A stretch of DNA of 64,000 bases, from contig CAMAPT010000018.1 in the NCBI GenBank assembly GCA_945860225.1, positions 1 through 64,000 of the forward strand, read 5' to 3'. The notes beneath the pieces were generated by a model. It did no database searches and had not been told where the DNA came from. It saw nothing but the letters and a program-made list of their open reading frames with translations. Positions 17,345 through 26,606 of the stretch are shown here, piece after piece (positions within the stretch are counted from its first letter, which is position 1; the number at the start of each line of letters is the position of its first letter). The stretch comes from Chitinophaga pinensis. Lineage in GTDB: Bacteria > Bacteroidota > Bacteroidia > B-17B0 > Aurantibacillaceae. A program made the position numbers and the translations under genes.

Positions 17345-17656
17345 TTACGCTTGAGCTGTTGGCCCACCAAAATTCAGCGGCATCGCATTCATTTCACTAT
17401 CTTTTATTTTACCGTTCATTTGTTCGAAACGTTGTAAATTATCACCTAATGCTTTCATTAATCTTTTGGCATGTTGAGGTGTTAAAACAATACGCGATTT
17501 AACTTTCGCTTTTGGCGTGCCAGGCATTACTTTTATAAAATCAACCACAAATTCTGTAGGTGAATGAGTAATGATGGCTAAATTCGAATAAATACCCTCT
17601 GCAATTTCTTCAGAAAGTTCAATGTTTAATTGATTTTCAGTTTCTTGATTTTCCAT
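17345..17656 (-). CDS. DUF3467 domain protein
   Basis: A 103-aa cytoplasmic protein. The DUF3467 landmarks are EGIYSNLAIITHSPTEFVVDFIKVMPG, AKVKSRIVLTPQHAKRLMKAL and a final NFGG. The family is widespread and uncharacterised; its fold is thought to resemble a small beta sheet with a helix. I chose the ATG at 17656 (MENQETEN) because the upstream extension has no family similarity. It is about 115 bp from htpG, on the same strand. Confidence 0.88.
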   Translation of the reverse strand: MENQETENQLNIELSEEIAEGIYSNLAIITHSPTEFVVDFIKVMPGTPKAKVKSRIVLTPQHAKRLMKALGDNLQRFEQMNGKIKDSEMNAMPLNFGGPTAQA

Positions 17657-17773
17657 GTTTTTATTATTGTAATTAATTATTGTTGTGTAAACTTTATAAA
17701 AGTTTAAAATCATATCGGTACTTTGTATTTCTCGATATGATTTTATTAAAACTATTAAGGGATTTTAAACTGA

Positions 17774-19666
17774 TTAGTTGATTAATTCAACAGAACGTTT
17801 TACAAATTTAGTTAACTCTTCACCTTTTAATAAACCTTGAGATAATAAGGCTAAATCTGCGGCTTGTTTAGCTAATTGACTTTGTTTTGAAGAGTCTGTT
17901 TCACTTAAAATACGGCCGATTAATGGATGATTTGAGTTGACAACTAAATTATACATATCAGGCATAGAGCCATAAAAACTCATACCTCCACCCATTGCTT
18001 GCATATCTTTCATACGACGCATAAACTCTGGGCGAGTAATTAACATCGGAGAATCTGTTTCACTTAAACTTTCGAAGATAACAGTGTATGTTTCTTTAGC
18101 AATAACACTTTCAACAATAGGTTTGAGCTTGTTTTGCTCTTCTTCAGTTAATTTACTGATTTGATTATCGTCTTTTTTAATTAATTTCTCAACCGTATCG
18201 CTGTCTACACGTACGAATTGAATGTCTTTTAATTTTGTTTCCAAATGATTAATATAGTGAGCGTCTAAAGGTGAGTCCATTAATAAGACGTCGTAACCTC
18301 TGTTTTTCGCAGCATCTATATAGGTATATTGCTCATCGGCATTAGTTGCGTATAAGTAAACAACTTTTTTATCCTTGTCTGTTTGATTCGCTTTTACATG
18401 ATTTTCATAATCTTCGAATGTGAATGATTTACCGTCAGTGTTTTTTACTAAAGCAAATTTGACTGCTTTTTCATAAAACTTTTCATCGCTAATCATTCCA
18501 TATTGAACAAATATTTTGATGTCATCCCATTTTGTTTCAAAATCTGTACGTTCTTTTTTGAAAATCTCTTCTAATTTATCAGCTACTTTTTTGGTAATAT
18601 GTGAGGAAATTTTTTTCACATTACCATCTGCTTGTAAATAACTACGGCTTACATTTAATGGAATATCCGGACTATCAATTACTCCACGTAACATCGTTAA
18701 AAAGTCAGGAACTATATTTTCTACATTATCTGTAACAAATACCTGATTGCTATATAATTGAATACGATCTTTAGGAGCTTCGAACTTATTAGATAATTTA
18801 GGGAAATATAAAATACCAGTTAAGTTAAAAGGATAATCTACATTTAAGTGAATGTGGAATAATGGTTCTTCAAATTGCATTGGGTATAACTCGCGGTAGA
18901 ACGATTTGTAATCTTCGTCTTTCAAGTCTGCTGGTTTTTTTACCCAAGCCGGATTAGGATTATTAATGATATTATCAACTTCAACTTCTGTTTGTTTTTC
19001 TTCGCCTTTATCGTCTTTTTCTCCTGAGTTAATCCAATCTTTTTTGGTTCCAAATTTTATCTCTACTGGTAAAAACTTACAGTATTTTTTCAGTAAGCCT
19101 TCAATTTTAGAGTTTTCTAAAAACTCTTCGCTGTCATCAGCAATGTGCAATACAATGTTTGTTCCGCGTTCTGTTTTATTGCTAATTTCTTCAATTTGGT
19201 ATTCAGGGCTGCCATCGCATTCCCAACGAACAGCTTTCGCACCTTCTTTATACGATAAAGAATAAATTTCTACTTTTTTAGCCACCATAAAGGCAGAGTA
19301 AAAACCTAATCCAAAATGACCAATAACAACATTTTTGTCAACTTTATCTTTGTATTTGTTTACAAATTCTTCAGCGCCACTGAAAGCAATTTGGGTAATA
19401 TATTTTTCAATTTCATCTTTGGTCATCCCAATACCTTTGTCTTTAATGGTAATGGTTTTGGCAGATTTATCAAGAGCAACTTCAATTTTTAAATCGCCTA
19501 AATCGCCTTTTGCTTCACCCATTGATGTCAAAGCCTTTAACTTTTGAGTAGCATCAGTAGCATTACTTACTAACTCACGTAAAAAAATCTCGTGATCGCT
19601 GTAAAGGAATTTTTTGATAATCGGGAAAATGTTTTCTGTTTGTACATTAATTTTTCCAGTGCTCAT
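17774..19666 (-). CDS. htpG: Molecular chaperone HtpG (Hsp90)
   Basis: The bacterial Hsp90 chaperone. The N-terminal GHKL ATPase domain carries the ATP-binding helices ELVSNATDA, KDKGIGM and GHFGLGFYSAF. The middle domain has the conserved PLNVSRSYLQ, and a C-terminal dimerisation domain ends in the DLALL...LLKG region. At 630 aa it has typical bacterial length, without the charged eukaryotic linker, although there is a short acidic insert near residues 215-230 (EKDDKGEEKQTEVE). A TGACA-AAA-TGACA direct repeat lies ~80 bp upstream. Confidence 0.97.
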   Translation of the reverse strand: MSTGKINVQTENIFPIIKKFLYSDHEIFLRELVSNATDATQKLKALTSMGEAKGDLGDLKIEVALDKSAKTITIKDKGIGMTKDEIEKYITQIAFSGAEEFVNKYKDKVDKNVVIGHFGLGFYSAFMVAKKVEIYSLSYKEGAKAVRWECDGSPEYQIEEISNKTERGTNIVLHIADDSEEFLENSKIEGLLKKYCKFLPVEIKFGTKKDWINSGEKDDKGEEKQTEVEVDNIINNPNPAWVKKPADLKDEDYKSFYRELYPMQFEEPLFHIHLNVDYPFNLTGILYFPKLSNKFEAPKDRIQLYSNQVFVTDNVENIVPDFLTMLRGVIDSPDIPLNVSRSYLQADGNVKKISSHITKKVADKLEEIFKKERTDFETKWDDIKIFVQYGMISDEKFYEKAVKFALVKNTDGKSFTFEDYENHVKANQTDKDKKVVYLYATNADEQYTYIDAAKNRGYDVLLMDSPLDAHYINHLETKLKDIQFVRVDSDTVEKLIKKDDNQISKLTEEEQNKLKPIVESVIAKETYTVIFESLSETDSPMLITRPEFMRRMKDMQAMGGGMSFYGSMPDMYNLVVNSNHPLIGRILSETDSSKQSQLAKQAADLALLSQGLLKGEELTKFVKRSVELIN

Positions 19667-19746
19667 GTTTTTAAACTGTATTAAGTGATTTTAATTAATT
19701 TTTTTGTGCTTATTTGTAGTCAAAGTTTATACCAATGCAATTGATA

Positions 19747-19759
19747 TGACAAAATGACA
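19747..19759. promoter_or_regulatory. Direct repeat TGACA-AAA-TGACA upstream of htpG
   Basis: Two TGACA pentamers spaced 8 bp apart (start to start), about 80 bp before the htpG start and beyond a near-consensus TAAACTTTG (minus strand). It could be a heat-shock operator. There is no direct evidence. Confidence 0.25.
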
Positions 19760-19830
19760 ATGGTTTTTTAGGAATTGAGTATGAAATATTAAGGACAAAG
19801 TTCTAAAAATTAAGAACTATACTAAAACAA

Positions 19831-19856
19831 AAAAACCTCTTTATTAAGAGGTTTTT
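19831..19856 (-). terminator. Terminator of tRNA-Gln
   Basis: A 10-bp stem (19831-19840 with 19847-19856) followed on the minus strand by a T-run, immediately 3' of the tRNA. Confidence 0.8.
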
Positions 19857-19858
19857 AG

Positions 19859-19931
19859 TTGTCCGACTAGGGCTCGAACCTAGACTCTACTGAACCAAAA
19901 TCAGTCGTGTTGCCAGTTACACCATCGGACA
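19859..19931 (-). tRNA. tRNA-Gln (anticodon UUG)
   Basis: A 73-nt cloverleaf on the minus strand. The acceptor stem TGTCCGA pairs perfectly with TCGGACA, leaving discriminator A. The anticodon stem ACTGA/TCAGT holds loop TTTTGGT with anticodon TTG, and the T arm is CTAGG-TTCGAGC-CCTAG. CCA is not encoded, so it must be added enzymatically. A unique U1-A72 pair is normal for tRNA-Gln. Confidence 0.95.
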
Positions 19932-19969
19932 ATTTGAACTTGTATAGCTTGTATAAATTAGTTCGGGCA

Positions 19970-19998
19970 CAAAAGTAATGTTTTTTTTTTATTTACAA
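19970..19998 (-). promoter_or_regulatory. Promoter of tRNA-Gln
   Basis: On the minus strand, TTG (19996-19998) and TACTTTTG (19970-19977) are separated by 18 nt. This is a near-perfect Bacteroidota housekeeping promoter ending ~39 bp before the tRNA. Confidence 0.6.
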
Positions 19999-20080
19999 AA
20001 AAAACATAAAAAAATCTTTCATTATTTTTAAGTGCAATTTTTAGTTAAATTCGCAACTTATCTGTTTTTAAAATAAAAAT

Positions 20081-23000
20081 ATGCAGTTTAGAAAATTAAA
20101 CAACCTTATTGGCTGGATTGTATTCGCCATTGCTACTTTCACTTATGTATCTACAATTGAACCTACTGCCAGTTTTTGGGATTGTGGAGAATATATTGCG
20201 TGTGCTTTTAAATTAGAGGTGGGACATCCTCCAGGGGCACCATTTTTTTTATTAGTTGGCAGATTCTTTGCTTTGTTAGCGGGCGGCGATCCTGCCATGG
20301 CTGGTAAAATGATTAATATTATGTCTGCTTTATGTAGTTCTTTTACAATTTTATTTTTGTTTTGGAGTATTACTCGTATTGGAATAAAAGCTATTATTAA
20401 AGCAGGCGAAGAATTTATTTCTTCCAAGCAATGGGCGGTTATAGGAGCTGGTATAGTAGGGGCTTTGGCGTATACATTTTCAGATTCTTTTTGGTTTTCG
20501 GCAGTGGAAGGTGAGGTATATGCGATGTCATCTTTTTTCACAGCATTGGTATTTTGGGCTATTTTAAAATGGGAAGAAGAAGATTCGGAAAATCCAATAA
20601 GCGCCATGAGATGGTTGGTAGTTATTGCTTATTTAATGGGCTTATCTATCGGGGTTCACTTATTAAACTTATTAGTGATTCCAGCAATTTGTTATATCTA
20701 TTACTTTAAAAAATACAAATTCGAATGGAAATCATTCTTTATTACAGGGATTATTTCATTGATTTTATTAGGAGGAATTCAAAATATTATGATTCCTAAG
20801 ATTGTAAAATTTGCTGCTGACTATGAAATATTTTTTGTCAACAAATTAGGTATGGGCTTTAATATAGGCTCTATTTTTTATTTTGCTATTATGTTTACTG
20901 CATTAACGGGTTTAATACTTTACACCGTTAAAAAGAAAGAATCATATTATAAAATCGGATTTTATACTGCTATCGTTTTTGTTATCATCGCTACTATATC
21001 AGCCAATGGAATAGGAGCTATGTTTACAAGAGTTTTAGTATTGGGAGGATTATTGTATGGAATTAATTACTTAAAATCAAAAAACATCAATACTCTAAAT
21101 GTCATTTTGGTTAGTTTTACAACACTTATTATTGGTTACTCTTCGTTTTTTATTTTAATTATTCGTTCGCAGGCTAATACACCTATGGATGAAAATGATC
21201 CGGAGAATGCCATAACGATGTTGTCTTATCTAAATCGCGAACAATATGGTGATTGGCCTTTAATTTATGGTCAGTATTATAATGCTCCAACAGACAATGC
21301 TAATTTTAAAGATGGCGAACCTGTTTACGCTAAGGACGAAGCTTCAGGGAAATATAAAATAGTTGACGATAGAAAAAAATCGGTTCCGTCTTATCAAAAA
21401 GAATATTGTACTCCTTTTCCAAGAATGTGGAGTCAGCAAGGTAATCATGAGGCGGCATATCGTTATTGGGGAGATGTACAAAGTCACCACAAAACAAAAG
21501 CTGTATTAAATGAACAAAATGGCCAAATGGAAGAGGTACAAATACCTAATTTCATGGCTAATATCACCTATTTTATTAATTATCAGCTTAAGTATATGTA
21601 CTTGCGCTATTTTGCTTGGAATTTTATTGGTCGTCAAAATGACATTCAAGGATTAAATGGTAATCCATTAGAAGGAAACTGGAAAACAGGTGTAAAAGCA
21701 TTGGATGATACATTTTTAGATTCTGATACATCTTACGTTCCACATTCTGCTTCTGGTAATATGGCTAATAACTCATTCTTTGCTTTGCCATTTATTTTAG
21801 GGTTGTTAGGTTTTTATTTTCATGTTAAAAACAATAAAAACGATATGTGGGTTGTAACATTGTTATTTATACTTAATGGATTTGCTGTTGTATTTTATTT
21901 AAATCAATACCCTTATCAGCCTCGTGAGCGTGATTATGCCTATGTCGCTTCTTTTTATGCTTTTGCAATTTTTATTGGTTTAGGCGTGTTATTTCTTTTT
22001 GATTTTTTGAGCAAAAAGGTGAATGTAAAAATGGCATCTGTTACAGCGACTATTATAGGTTTAATTATTCCGGTTATTATGGCAGCAGAAGGTTGGGATG
22101 ATCATGATCGTTCGAAAAGAACCATGAGTAGAGATTTTGCTGTAAATTACCTGAATTCATGCGCACCTAATGCCATTTTATTTACTAATGGAGATAATGA
22201 TACCTTCCCTCTTTGGTATGCCCAAGAGGTTGAGGGGATTAGAACGGATGTTCGCGTTGTTAATTTAAGTTTATTACAAACTGATTGGTATATCAATCAA
22301 ATGCGCCGTGCTGCTTATGAGTCTGCTCCCGTTCCATTTACTATCCCTGCCGAGAAATATGTTCAAAGTAAACGAGAGGTTGTTTATATTATGGATAAAG
22401 GAGCTGGTCCAATGAGTTTGAAAAAAGCGATTGACTTTGTTGTATCCGACGATATTGAAAATAAATTAGATTACGGTAATAGTCCGTTAGATTACGTGCC
22501 TTCTAAATCTTTTTATGTACCGGTAGATTCTGCCGCTGTTATGAAAGAAAAAGTTATTTCAGTAAAAGATACTGCTCGTTTAGCTAAAACAATTAAATGG
22601 AGTATTAATCGTCAATATTTGACCAAAAATGATTTAATGGTATTAGATTTAATTGCACACAATAATTGGAAACGTCCGATTTATTTTGCTGTAACAACAG
22701 GATCCGAAGCTTATTTAGGACTAGAAGAGTATTTTCAGTTAGAAGGGTTAGCTTACCGATTAGTGCCAATTAAAAACTCAGAAAATGAGATGAGTCAAGG
22801 AGGCAGGGTTCATACAGATATAATGTATGATAATATTATGAATAAATTTTCATGGGGAGGGTTAGATAAAAAAGGGGTGAGTTTAGATGAAAACTGTACG
22901 CGAATGGCATCTAACATGAGATTGCAAATGGCTACACTAGCAGGAGCATTAATAAATAAAGGTCAGAAACAAAAAGCAGAAAAAGTATTAGACGTATGTC

Positions 23001-23350
23001 TTGAAAAAATGCCTGATGAAAATGTAAGATACGAATCTACGCTTTACACAATTATTGCAGGATATTATCAAATTGGTAATATGAAAAAAGCGATTTCATT
23101 ATCATCTAAATTATTTGACATTTATGAAAATGATTTAAAAGTGTATAAAGCTCAAAAAAGTATACATAGAGTCGCATTTAATAGAGAAATGGAACAAGCT
23201 AAGGAGGTTATGAGGCGTTTGGTGATGTTGGCTGAACAATTTAATCAGGAAGCTCATGCTAAGGATTTGATGAAGCGATTGACGGCTAACATTCCTATGG
23301 AAGAATTAGTACCTCAGGAAAATGAACAATCAGCAAAAGCAGTTCAATAA
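20081..23350 (+). CDS. DUF2723 polytopic membrane protein (GT117-type)
   Basis: A 1089-aa membrane protein of the Bacteroidota DUF2723 family, classed with GT-C-like O-mannosyltransferases (GT117). The N-terminal signature is PTASFWDCGEYIACAFKLEVGHPPGAPFFLLVGRFFALL, with the acidic residue in the first periplasmic loop expected to be catalytic. About a dozen TM segments extend to ~residue 670 with further conserved YPYQPRERDYAY and FTNGDNDTFPLWYAQE. The C-terminal ~200 residues are a helical TPR-like region. It likely glycosylates periplasmic or surface proteins; the substrate is unknown. TAAATTCG (20046-20053) may be the -7 element. Long intergenic regions containing tRNAs flank it, so it is monocistronic. 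Confidence 0.9.
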   Translation: MQFRKLNNLIGWIVFAIATFTYVSTIEPTASFWDCGEYIACAFKLEVGHPPGAPFFLLVGRFFALLAGGDPAMAGKMINIMSALCSSFTILFLFWSITRIGIKAIIKAGEEFISSKQWAVIGAGIVGALAYTFSDSFWFSAVEGEVYAMSSFFTALVFWAILKWEEEDSENPISAMRWLVVIAYLMGLSIGVHLLNLLVIPAICYIYYFKKYKFEWKSFFITGIISLILLGGIQNIMIPKIVKFAADYEIFFVNKLGMGFNIGSIFYFAIMFTALTGLILYTVKKKESYYKIGFYTAIVFVIIATISANGIGAMFTRVLVLGGLLYGINYLKSKNINTLNVILVSFTTLIIGYSSFFILIIRSQANTPMDENDPENAITMLSYLNREQYGDWPLIYGQYYNAPTDNANFKDGEPVYAKDEASGKYKIVDDRKKSVPSYQKEYCTPFPRMWSQQGNHEAAYRYWGDVQSHHKTKAVLNEQNGQMEEVQIPNFMANITYFINYQLKYMYLRYFAWNFIGRQNDIQGLNGNPLEGNWKTGVKALDDTFLDSDTSYVPHSASGNMANNSFFALPFILGLLGFYFHVKNNKNDMWVVTLLFILNGFAVVFYLNQYPYQPRERDYAYVASFYAFAIFIGLGVLFLFDFLSKKVNVKMASVTATIIGLIIPVIMAAEGWDDHDRSKRTMSRDFAVNYLNSCAPNAILFTNGDNDTFPLWYAQEVEGIRTDVRVVNLSLLQTDWYINQMRRAAYESAPVPFTIPAEKYVQSKREVVYIMDKGAGPMSLKKAIDFVVSDDIENKLDYGNSPLDYVPSKSFYVPVDSAAVMKEKVISVKDTARLAKTIKWSINRQYLTKNDLMVLDLIAHNNWKRPIYFAVTTGSEAYLGLEEYFQLEGLAYRLVPIKNSENEMSQGGRVHTDIMYDNIMNKFSWGGLDKKGVSLDENCTRMASNMRLQMATLAGALINKGQKQKAEKVLDVCLEKMPDENVRYESTLYTIIAGYYQIGNMKKAISLSSKLFDIYENDLKVYKAQKSIHRVAFNREMEQAKEVMRRLVMLAEQFNQEAHAKDLMKRLTANIPMEELVPQENEQSAKAVQ

Positions 23351-23370
23351 AGACAAAATGTCGTAATTAC

Positions 23371-23406
23371 AAACGAGACCTTTTTAATTTTAAGAAGGTC
23401 TCGTTT
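23371..23406 (+). terminator. Terminator after the DUF2723 gene
   Basis: A 12-bp stem (AAACGAGACCTT, 23371-23382, with 23395-23406) followed by a T-run, 21 bp past the stop codon. Confidence 0.85.
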
Positions 23407-23409
23407 TTG

Positions 23410-23612
23410 TTTTAAGAAAAAACGACGGTAATTATTTATAAGAAACTTTAATAGGATTCTATAATATCATTGATAATGATATTTTTAAAATCGGTATTAT
23501 TGGTTCTATTTTGAAGTAAAATGCCGTGTTTTCTGGAGGAAAAAGTTCGAAAGTGAAAATTAAATGCTTTGATATAGCTAATCACCCAAAAATACGGGGA
23601 GTATAGAGGTCA
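23410..23612. other. Non-coding stretch between the DUF2723 terminator and the tRNA-Leu terminator
   Basis: About 200 bp of AT-rich sequence inside the 504-bp gap before prs. The only structure seen is an 8-bp inverted repeat with a 3-nt spacer, ATATCATT-GAT-AATGATAT (23464-23482). No ORF or recognisable RNA gene is present. Confidence 0.5.
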
Positions 23613-23613
23613 T

Positions 23614-23644
23614 AAAAAAAGGGAGCAAAATTTGCTCCCTTTTT
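23614..23644. terminator. Terminator of tRNA-Leu
   Basis: GGGAGCAAA-A-TTTGCTCCC flanked by an A-run and a T-run, 8 bp from the 3' end of the tRNA. It works in either direction. Confidence 0.8.
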
Positions 23645-23651
23645 GTAATCG

Positions 23652-23731
23652 TACCCAGCGCCGGACTCGAACCGGCACGGTTTCCCACAGGTGTTTGAGA
23701 CCAGCGCGTCTACCAATTCCGCCAGCTGGGC
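23652..23731 (-). tRNA. tRNA-Leu (anticodon CAA)
   Basis: An 80-nt class II tRNA on the minus strand. The acceptor GCCCAGC pairs with GCTGGGT, making the first pair a G-U wobble. The D arm contains AATTGGTAGAC, the anticodon loop is CTCAAAC with anticodon CAA, and the short variable arm is TGGGAAACCGT. The T arm is GCCGG-TTCGAGT-CCGGC. The anticodon stem CTGGT/ACCTG contains one U-U mismatch. CCA is not encoded. Confidence 0.93.
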
Positions 23732-23761
23732 GTATTAACTTTACTTAAAATTAAAGTCGTG

Positions 23762-23790
23762 CAAATGTAATGAGATTTTTAAATAAACAA
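23762..23790 (-). promoter_or_regulatory. Promoter of tRNA-Leu
   Basis: On the minus strand TTG (23788-23790) and TACATTTG (23762-23769) are 18 nt apart, the same layout as the tRNA-Gln promoter, ending ~31 bp before the tRNA. Confidence 0.6.
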
Positions 23791-23829
23791 AAAAAAAATA
23801 AAAAATAGTGAATAAACCATCAAAATTGG

Positions 23830-23837
23830 TAAATTTG
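23830..23837 (+). promoter_or_regulatory. -7 element of the prs promoter
   Basis: TAAATTTG, an exact TAnnTTTG, 17 bp before the prs ATG. No clear TTG is seen upstream. Confidence 0.5.
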
Positions 23838-23854
23838 TCATCCCGCGCTTAAAA

Positions 23855-24787
23855 ATGGAAACAGACGTTAGATTATTTTCAGGCAGTGTTACTAAAACGC
23901 TAGCAGAACAAATTGCCAATTCCTATGGAAAAAAATTAGGCAATATATCCCACTACAGATTTAGTGATGGTGAAATACAAGTATCTTATGAAGAAAGTAT
24001 ACGTGGACAAAGTGTTTTTGTGATACAATCTACCACGCCACCCGCTGATAATCTTATGGAATTATTGATTATGATTGATGCAGCAAAGCGTGCTTCTGCT
24101 AAAGAAATCATCGCCGTTATTCCTTATTTTGGGTATGCTCGTCAAGATCGGAAAGATCAACCGCGAGTAGCTATAGGTGCTAAATTGGTCGCGGATATGT
24201 TAGCAGTTGCTGGTGCCACTAGAGTTATGACGATGGACCTGCATGCCGATCAAATACAAGGTTTTTTTGATATTCCTGTTGATCATTTGTATGCATCCTC
24301 TATTTTCTTGCCGTACATTCAGGGGTTGGAATTACCAAATTTGACGATTGCTGCACCTGATATGGGAGGTAGTAAACGTGCTAATGCTTACGCAAAGCAT
24401 CTAAAAGCTGAAATAGTTATTTGCTATAAACAAAGAACTAAAGCAAACGTTGTAGATCATATGACGGCTATTGGTGAAATAGAAGGAAGAAATATTGTTT
24501 TGTTAGATGATTTAGTAGATACAGGTGGTACTTTATGTAAAGCTGCTGATATGATGATGGAGAGAGGGGCTTTAAGTGTAAGAGCTGTCTGTTCTCATGC
24601 GCTATTATCTGGTAAAGCATACGAAAATATACAAAATTCAAAATTAACAGAACTGATTGTAACAGATACTGTGCCTCTTAAACAACAATGTGAAAAGATA
24701 AAAGTATTATCTGTTGCAGATTTATTTGCTAAGGTTATTCATAGTGTGCAACATTATGAATCTATTAGCAGTAATTTTATTATGTAA
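23855..24787 (+). CDS. prs: Ribose-phosphate pyrophosphokinase
   Basis: Makes PRPP from ribose-5-phosphate and ATP for nucleotide, His and Trp synthesis. Class I enzyme: RFSDGEIQVSYEESIRG and QSTTPPADNLMELL near the N-terminus, YFGYARQDRKDQPR, the divalent-cation/ATP region MDLHADQIQGFFDIPVDHLYA, and the PRPP-binding loop VLLDDLVDTGGTL. At 310 aa it is full length. It is followed after 82 bp by rplY, a common pairing in bacteria. Confidence 0.97.
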   Translation: METDVRLFSGSVTKTLAEQIANSYGKKLGNISHYRFSDGEIQVSYEESIRGQSVFVIQSTTPPADNLMELLIMIDAAKRASAKEIIAVIPYFGYARQDRKDQPRVAIGAKLVADMLAVAGATRVMTMDLHADQIQGFFDIPVDHLYASSIFLPYIQGLELPNLTIAAPDMGGSKRANAYAKHLKAEIVICYKQRTKANVVDHMTAIGEIEGRNIVLLDDLVDTGGTLCKAADMMMERGALSVRAVCSHALLSGKAYENIQNSKLTELIVTDTVPLKQQCEKIKVLSVADLFAKVIHSVQHYESISSNFIM

Positions 24788-24869
24788 AATCAACTCGCAT
24801 ACTTTTAATAAAAACGATGTTTGAAAAATGAAGCGAGCATTTTAAAAACGTCAACATAAAAACAAAAAA

Positions 24870-25451
24870 ATGAAATCAGTACAATTGAGCGGTTCGGTTA
24901 GACCGAACGTAGGAAAAGTTGATGCAAAGGCAATCAGAGCAAAAGGACATGTGCCATGTGTAATTTATGGAGGAACAGAACAAGTTCATTTCCATGCAGA
25001 TGAGCGTGCTTTTAATCCAATTATTTTTACTCCAAATGCCCATATCGTTGAAATTAATTTGGATGGAAAAGTTTATAAAACAGTTTTACAAGAAGCGCAA
25101 TATCATAAAATTAATGATAAATTGATTCATGCTGACTTTTTGGAAATTGTTGAAGGAAAACCTGTAACAGCGAATATTCCTGTAGTATTAGAAGGTCAAT
25201 CGGAAGGTGTAAAAAAAGGTGGTAAATTAGTTTTGAAAATGCGTAAGTTGAAAGTTCGCGGTATTGCAGCTCAATTACCAGACGTTATTCAATTGAATAT
25301 TTCTAAATTAGATATTGGAAATTCAATTGCAGTTGGTGATATTGCTGTTGAAGGCGCTACTTTATTAAATGCGAAAAACGTTTCTGTTGTTTCTGTTGTA
25401 ACAACTCGTGCGGTAGCTGCTGAAACAAATGCGGCACCATCTAAAAAATAA
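24870..25451 (+). CDS. rplY: Large ribosomal subunit protein bL25 (Ctc form)
   Basis: Binds 5S rRNA. The N-terminal L25 domain (about 1-90) has the GHVPCVIYGG turn and LDGKVYKTVLQEAQYHKI...HADFLEI. A C-terminal TL5/Ctc domain follows (PVVLEGQSEGVKKGGKLVLKMRKLKVR), so this is the long 193-aa form. It is probably co-transcribed with prs. The usual downstream pth is absent; instead two stacked terminators follow. Confidence 0.95.
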   Translation: MKSVQLSGSVRPNVGKVDAKAIRAKGHVPCVIYGGTEQVHFHADERAFNPIIFTPNAHIVEINLDGKVYKTVLQEAQYHKINDKLIHADFLEIVEGKPVTANIPVVLEGQSEGVKKGGKLVLKMRKLKVRGIAAQLPDVIQLNISKLDIGNSIAVGDIAVEGATLLNAKNVSVVSVVTTRAVAAETNAAPSKK

Positions 25452-25470
25452 ATTTAAATTTTAAATTTAA

Positions 25471-25507
25471 TAAAAAAACCTCTTTCGAAATGATAGAGGT
25501 TTTTTTA
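25471..25507 (+). terminator. Terminator after rplY
   Basis: A 13-bp stem (TAAAAAAACCTCT, 25471-25483, with 25495-25507) followed by T residues. Confidence 0.82.
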
Positions 25508-25534
25508 TTGAAATAATTGTCTTGTTTTTTGTGT

Positions 25535-25582
25535 TAAAAGCGAAACGAGGTTATTTATTAAATAACCTCGTTTCGCTTTTAA
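25535..25582. terminator. Long bidirectional terminator downstream of the sigma factor gene
   Basis: A very long perfect stem with arms containing AAAAGCGAAACGAGGTTATT and its complement around a tiny AT loop. It lies 14 bp past the sigma factor stop on the minus strand and backs up the rplY terminator. Confidence 0.85.
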
Positions 25583-25596
25583 ATTTATGAAAATGA

Positions 25597-26460
25597 TTAA
25601 CCTAAATATTGTTGAAGCAATTTACTTCTAGAGCTATGGCGTAAGCGACGAATAGCTTTCTCTTTAATTTGACGAACACGCTCACGAGTTAAATCAAATT
25701 TGTCACCAATTTCTTCTAATGTTAAACCGTGATTTAATCCTATACCAAAAAATAATTTCACAACATCTCTTTCTCTTTCTGTTAAGGTGGATAGAGCTCT
25801 GTCAATTTCTTTTGAAAGTGATTCCATAATCAAGCCTGAATCGGCTTTCAAAGAATCATGATTAACTAATACATCTAACAACGAACTTTCTTCTCCATTT
25901 GCAAAAGGTGCATCCATACTAACATGACGGCCAGAAACCTTCATCGTATCAGAAACTTTATCAATTGGTAAATCTAATAATTCAGCAATTTCATCAGCGC
26001 TAGGTTCACGTTCATATTCTTGCTCTAGTTTGGAATAAGCCTTATTTATTTTATTTAAAGAACCAACTTGATTTAAAGGTAAACGAACAATACGTGATTG
26101 TTCAGCTAATGCTTGTAAAATGGATTGACGAATCCACCACACAGCATAGGATATAAATTTGAAACCACGAGTTTCGTCAAAACGGCGCGCCGCTTTAATT
26201 AGCCCTAAATTACCTTCATTAATTAAATCCGGTAAGCTTAAGCCTTGATTTTGATATTGCTTTGCTACGGAAACAACGAAACGTAAGTTGGCACGAGTTA
26301 ACTTTTCTAAAGCTTCTTGATTACCATCTTTTATTTTTTTTGCTAAAACAACTTCCTCTTCTGCAGTAATTAATTCTTCTCTACCAATTTCTTGAAGGTA
26401 TTTATCCAGGGATGCACTTTCACGATTGGTAATTGATTTCGTTATTTTTAGCTGTCTCAT
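25597..26460 (-). CDS. rpoD: Primary sigma factor RpoD/SigA (Bacteroidota type)
   Basis: A 287-aa housekeeping sigma-70. It lacks region 1.1 and the non-conserved insert, as is usual for Bacteroidota. Region 1.2 is at [12 protein letters not shown]. Region 2 has [40 protein letters not shown] and the -10 recognition helix [10 protein letters not shown]. Region 3 and region 4.2 follow ([28 protein letters not shown]). It would recognise the TTG/TAnnTTTG promoters seen throughout the window, including its own at 26488-26518. It lies downstream of htrA on the same strand, 146 bp apart. Confidence 0.96.
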   Translation of the reverse strand: MRQLKITKSITNRESASLDKYLQEIGREELITAEEEVVLAKKIKDGNQEALEKLTRANLRFVVSVAKQYQNQGLSLPDLINEGNLGLIKAARRFDETRGFKFISYAVWWIRQSILQALAEQSRIVRLPLNQVGSLNKINKAYSKLEQEYEREPSADEIAELLDLPIDKVSDTMKVSGRHVSMDAPFANGEESSLLDVLVNHDSLKADSGLIMESLSKEIDRALSTLTERERDVVKLFFGIGLNHGLTLEEIGDKFDLTRERVRQIKEKAIRRLRHSSRSKLLQQYLG

Positions 26461-26487
26461 AGTATGATAGATGGTTTAATAAGCCGA

Positions 26488-26518
26488 CAAATATATGAAA
26501 AAAAGACGTTTTTCCCAA
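26488..26518 (-). promoter_or_regulatory. Promoter of the primary sigma factor gene
   Basis: On the minus strand TTG (26516-26518), 20 nt, TATATTTG (26488-26495). The start is predicted near 26482, giving a ~22-nt leader. Confidence 0.6.
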
Positions 26519-26606
26519 TTTTTTATCGTGTTGATTATTAGATGATTATGTAATTGTTAAATTTTATATTAGTTAATTTGAGCGTTTTTTTTATAGATGT
26601 GGGTTT

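Noticed and set aside
23464-23482. Inverted repeat ATATCATT-GAT-AATGATAT as an operator
   Set aside because: It lies in a gap between two terminators with no gene start nearby, so no function can be argued.
25535-25582. Long perfect inverted repeat as a possible mobile element end
   Set aside because: It lies exactly at the convergent ends of rplY and the sigma factor gene, has terminator form with T-runs, and no transposase or second end is present.
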